Origin: JAWXUU01 sp044426045
Lineage (GTDB): Bacteria; Bacillota; Clostridia; Christensenellales; CAMQZB01
DNA length: 64,000 bases
Assembly (NCBI GenBank): GCA_044426045.1
Contig: JAWXUX010000005.1
Location: 62,001-126,000, forward strand
Reading direction: 5' to 3'
Part shown: positions 61,405 to 64,000 of the stretch, piece by piece
Layout of the letters: each line of letters begins with the position of its first letter
How positions within the stretch are numbered: the stretch's first letter is position 1
The notes under the pieces: generated by a model
The model's input: only the letters and a program-made list of their open reading frames with translations
Told to the model about the DNA's origin: nothing
Databases searched by the model: none
Position numbers and translations under genes: made by a program

Positions 61405-62424
61405 CTATTCTATAAACATCGCATCGCCGAAGCTGAAAAATCTATATTTTTCGCTAACTGCGGTTTCGTATATCGATAGTGTTCTTTCTTTTGTGATTTT
61501 TGCCGAAACAAGCATCAAAAGCGTTGATTCTGGCAAGTGGAAATTTGTTATAAGGCTGTCCACCACTTTGAATTTATATGGCGGATAAATGAAGATTTGC
61601 GTGTTATCGCGCATTTCTTTCAAAATTCCATTTTCATCTGCTGCACTTTCCAAAACTCTGACTGAAGTTGTGCCAACGGCAACAATTCTTCTTCCATCAG
61701 CTTTTGCTTTGTTGATTTTTTCGGCAGATTCTGCGGTGATTTCGAAATATTCTGAATGCATAACATGGCTTTCAACATCTTCAACTTGAACTGGGCGGAA
61801 TGTGCCAAGTCCAACGTGAAGCATAACTTCAACAAACTCGACGCCTTTCGCTTTCAATTTTTCCATAAGCTCTGGCGTGAAGTGAAGTCCTGCGGTTGGC
61901 GCTGCCGAAGAGCCTTGCTCTTTTGCATAAACAGTTTGATATCTGTTTTGATCTTCAAGCGTTTCGTGAATATATGGCGGAAGTGGCATATAACCAATTT
62001 CGCTTATAATTTCTTCAAAAACTCCCTCAAATTCAAATCTGATAATTCTGCCACCAAAATCAGTGTTTCCAACAATTTCACCAACAAGTTTTTCTCCAAA
62101 TTGGAATTTTGCACCCATCTTGGCAATTCTGCCCGGTTTAACAAGGGTTTCCCAATCTGTCAGATTTATTCTTTTCAGTAGCAAAAGTTCAATCTTGCCA
62201 CCTGTTTCTAGCTTTGCTCCAAAAATTCTAGCTGGCAAAACTTTAGTGTTATTGACAACCAAAACATCCCCGCTTTTGAGGTAATCTACAATATCAAAAA
62301 AGTGCTTATGCTCAAGCGTGCCATCTTTTTTACAAACTAGCAGCCGTGACGAATCGCGTGGATAAACTGGAGTTTGCGCAATCAATTCGTCTGGCAAGTG
62401 ATAGTTAAATTCTTTTGTGTTCAT
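61405..62424 (-). CDS. queA: S-adenosylmethionine:tRNA ribosyltransferase-isomerase
   Basis: 339 residues. It adds the epoxycyclopentane ring from SAM to preQ1-tRNA. Signatures are FNYHLPDELIAQTPVYPRD at the start, VVNNTKVLPARI, GSSAAPTAGLHFTPEL, HVGLGTFRPV and NFHLPESTLLMLVSA. AGGAAA precedes ATG 62424. It lies 16 nt after ruvB and 33 nt before tgt, the standard ruvAB-queA-tgt-yajC order. Confidence 0.97.
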   Translation of the reverse strand: MNTKEFNYHLPDELIAQTPVYPRDSSRLLVCKKDGTLEHKHFFDIVDYLKSGDVLVVNNTKVLPARIFGAKLETGGKIELLLLKRINLTDWETLVKPGRIAKMGAKFQFGEKLVGEIVGNTDFGGRIIRFEFEGVFEEIISEIGYMPLPPYIHETLEDQNRYQTVYAKEQGSSAAPTAGLHFTPELMEKLKAKGVEFVEVMLHVGLGTFRPVQVEDVESHVMHSEYFEITAESAEKINKAKADGRRIVAVGTTSVRVLESAADENGILKEMRDNTQIFIYPPYKFKVVDSLITNFHLPESTLLMLVSAKITKERTLSIYETAVSEKYRFFSFGDAMFIE

Positions 62425-62440
62425 TTATTCGTTTCCTATT

Positions 62441-63457
62441 TTATTCCCTTGAATACGTTTTATTCAAGTGGTCGTATGCTTTTTTCAAAACAAGTCTGCC
62501 TTTTGGCGTTCTTGTTATCAGTCCAAGTTGCAAAAGGTATGGCTCGTAAACATCCTCGATGGTGTTTGAATCTTCATTTATTGCGGCACTGATTGTGTCA
62601 AGTCCCACAGCTCTACCTTCAAAAGTTTCGATGAGCGCTTCAAGATATTTGATGTCGATTTGGTCAAGACCAAGTTTATCAACTTCCATTGAAGTTAGTG
62701 CAAAATCTGCTGTTTCTTTTGTTATCTCGCTTTCTCCATTCACGCATGCAAAATCGCGGACGCGTCTTAAAAGGCGGTTTGCAATTCTTGGAGTTCCGCG
62801 TGACCTTCTTGAAATTTCTTCCGCAGCCCCGTCAGCAATTGGCATATTAAGCATTGCAGCCGAGCGTTTGATGATATATTTAAGTTCTTCCACGTCGTAC
62901 ATTTCAAGGCGTGAAATAACCCCAAATCTGTCACGAAGTGGAGAAGTTAGCATGCCCGCTTTTGTCGTCGCACCAATAAGGGTGAACTTTGGCATATCAA
63001 TTCGCACGTTTCTTGCAGATGGACCTTTTCCAAGCACCAAATCAAGGGCGTAATCTTCCATTGCTGGATAAAGTATTTCTTCAACTTGGTTGTTCATTCT
63101 GTGGATTTCGTCAATAAACAGAATGTCCCCCTCGCCAAGATTTGTAAGTATCGCAGCAAGGTCGCCCGCGCGTTCGATTGCTGGCCCGCTTGTGACTTTT
63201 ATTTGAACGCCAAGCTCGTTTGCAATGATGTTTGCAAGTGTTGTTTTCCCAAGCCCCGGAGGGCCGTATAAAAGCACATGGTCAAGGCTTTCACTTCGCA
63301 TTTTGGCACTTTTGATAAAAACGCCAAGGTTTGATTTGACTTTCTCTTGCCCAACAAAATCATCAAAAGATTTTGGGCGGAGTGCTGTTTCAATTTCGGT
63401 GTCATAAAACGATTTTGTACTTGTTATCAATCTTTCGTCTTCCATTTCCATATCCAT
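62441..63457 (-). CDS. ruvB: Holliday junction branch-migration ATPase RuvB
   Basis: 338 residues. The hexameric AAA+ motor of branch migration has Walker A YGPPGLGKTT, Walker B LFIDEIHRM, sensor segment TLIGATTKAGMLTSPLRDRFG and the C-terminal winged helix with EPYLLQLGLITRTPKGR. GGGGG precedes ATG 63457. It is 12 nt after ruvA. Confidence 0.98.
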   Translation of the reverse strand: MDMEMEDERLITSTKSFYDTEIETALRPKSFDDFVGQEKVKSNLGVFIKSAKMRSESLDHVLLYGPPGLGKTTLANIIANELGVQIKVTSGPAIERAGDLAAILTNLGEGDILFIDEIHRMNNQVEEILYPAMEDYALDLVLGKGPSARNVRIDMPKFTLIGATTKAGMLTSPLRDRFGVISRLEMYDVEELKYIIKRSAAMLNMPIADGAAEEISRRSRGTPRIANRLLRRVRDFACVNGESEITKETADFALTSMEVDKLGLDQIDIKYLEALIETFEGRAVGLDTISAAINEDSNTIEDVYEPYLLQLGLITRTPKGRLVLKKAYDHLNKTYSRE

Positions 63458-63469
63458 ATCCTACCCCCC

Positions 63470-64000
63470 TTATTTTGCTGATTTTTTGAGTGCTATTTGA
63501 ATCACGTTTTCAAGAGTTGTTGCGTTTTGCGAAATTGCATATTCAACAAGATCTTGAGCTTCTTTTTTGGTAAATCCAAGTGAAATAAGTGCAATGCCCG
63601 CATCGGAAGAAAATGATGTGTCGATAAAGTTTGCAAGAACGCTGTCGACCGACGCTTCAACTTTGTCGCGAAGCTCAACAATGATTCTTTCGGCAGTTTT
63701 TTTGCCAATTCCTTTCACTTTTGAAAGTCCAAGCACGTTGCCTTGGGCGATGTTTGTTACTATATCTTCAATTCTGCCACTTGACAAAATTGCGATGCCA
63801 CCTTTTGGACCAATTCCGCTGACCGAAATCAACTTTTCAAAAAGTGCTTTTTCTTCACGTTTCAAAAATCCAAAAAGTGAGATACCGTCTTCACGCGTTT
63901 GCATGTGAATAAACAATTTGACATCCGTGCCAATCGCCCCAATTTCTTGAAGAGTTGCTGTTGTCACCAAAATTGAATACCCCATGCCGTTATTATCAAC
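63470..64000 (-). CDS. ruvA: Holliday junction DNA-binding protein RuvA, 5' truncated
   Basis: The window edge cuts the gene: the frame is open to 64000 with five more codons (VDNNG) before the internal Met at 63985, and the usual N-terminal ~20 residues are missing. Visible are the end of the OB domain (HMQTREDGISLFGF), the helix-hairpin-helix repeats (LISVSGIGPKGGIAIL and VKGIGKKTAERIIVELRDKV) and the small C-terminal domain that contacts RuvB (SLGFTKKEAQDLV). It leads the ruvA-ruvB-queA-tgt-yajC cluster. Confidence 0.96.
   Translation of the reverse strand, partial: VDNNGMGYSILVTTATLQEIGAIGTDVKLFIHMQTREDGISLFGFLKREEKALFEKLISVSGIGPKGGIAILSSGRIEDIVTNIAQGNVLGLSKVKGIGKKTAERIIVELRDKVEASVDSVLANFIDTSFSSDAGIALISLGFTKKEAQDLVEYAISQNATTLENVIQIALKKSAK

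Noticed and set aside
1..64000. CRISPR arrays, IS elements or rRNA genes
   Set aside because: No regularly spaced repeats, transposase genes or rRNA sequence were found on either strand.

Overview
The window is a stretch of chromosome from a low-GC, anaerobic, endospore-forming Firmicute, most likely a gut-type member of Clostridia. The evidence is a V-type (Na+-type) ATPase operon in the clostridial/enterococcal order, the sporulation genes spoIIE and yunB, a T-box in front of pheST, SecA with a C-terminal zinc motif, RecD2, AGGAGG-type ribosome sites and near-consensus TTGACA/TATAAT promoters. The lineage within Clostridia is inference. Gene density is high and most genes are housekeeping.

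Layout. 2-12618: end of a GT-C type membrane glycosyltransferase, metK, then recD2, a comF-like gene, secA, prfB (programmed +1 frameshift), tsaD, a PHP phosphatase and the Sua5-type threonylcarbamoyl-AMP synthase, so both ends of the t6A pathway lie close together. 12668-22361: rpiB, upp and a complete V-ATPase operon (stalk subunit-I-K-E-C-F-A-B-D). 22445-25316: a DUF421/DUF4363 pair, an ECF sigma factor with an overlapping probable anti-sigma gene, and a cyclophilin lipoprotein. 25375-27270 (minus): a 4-TM protein of unknown function, two tiny Cys-rich proteins and a SLOG/DUF1273 protein. 27413-35543: spoIIE, tilS, hpt, lon, engB, yunB. 35561-42937: T-box-controlled pheST, a U32 peptidase-family protein, a lone tRNA-Trp on the minus strand, proC, rnhA. 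43024-45466: a tyrosine recombinase gene bracketed by two inverted copies of a dif-like site, followed by a 4-TM protein of unknown function. 45509-50507 (minus): a DedA/VTT membrane protein, ApgM phosphoglycerate mutase, an Fe-S aldo/keto reductase, a metallophosphoesterase, and an ECF S-component with a TM1266-type regulator behind a structured leader. 50752-57213 (minus): uvrB, uvrA and an S41 protease. 57391-64000: a medium-chain acyl-CoA synthetase, then on the minus strand bioY, yajC, tgt, queA, ruvB and the 3' part of ruvA.

The strongest candidate for something undescribed is the 1.3-kb segment at 43024-44350. A single XerS-like recombinase gene ends 3 bp from one copy of a 12+6+12 recombination-type site. 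A second copy, 26/27 identical in its core but inverted, lies upstream of the gene. The asymmetric centres (CGCGAG versus CTCGCG) predict inversion rather than excision, so the recombinase may flip its own gene and promoter and change transcription into the neighbouring membrane-protein gene. Secondary signals are several genes whose TATAAT box lies only 6-9 nt before an SD-less ATG (probable leaderless mRNAs), a 157-nt structured leader that I cannot match to a known riboswitch, a 12-bp perfect inverted repeat across the bioY promoter, and two adjacent Cys-rich mini-proteins.
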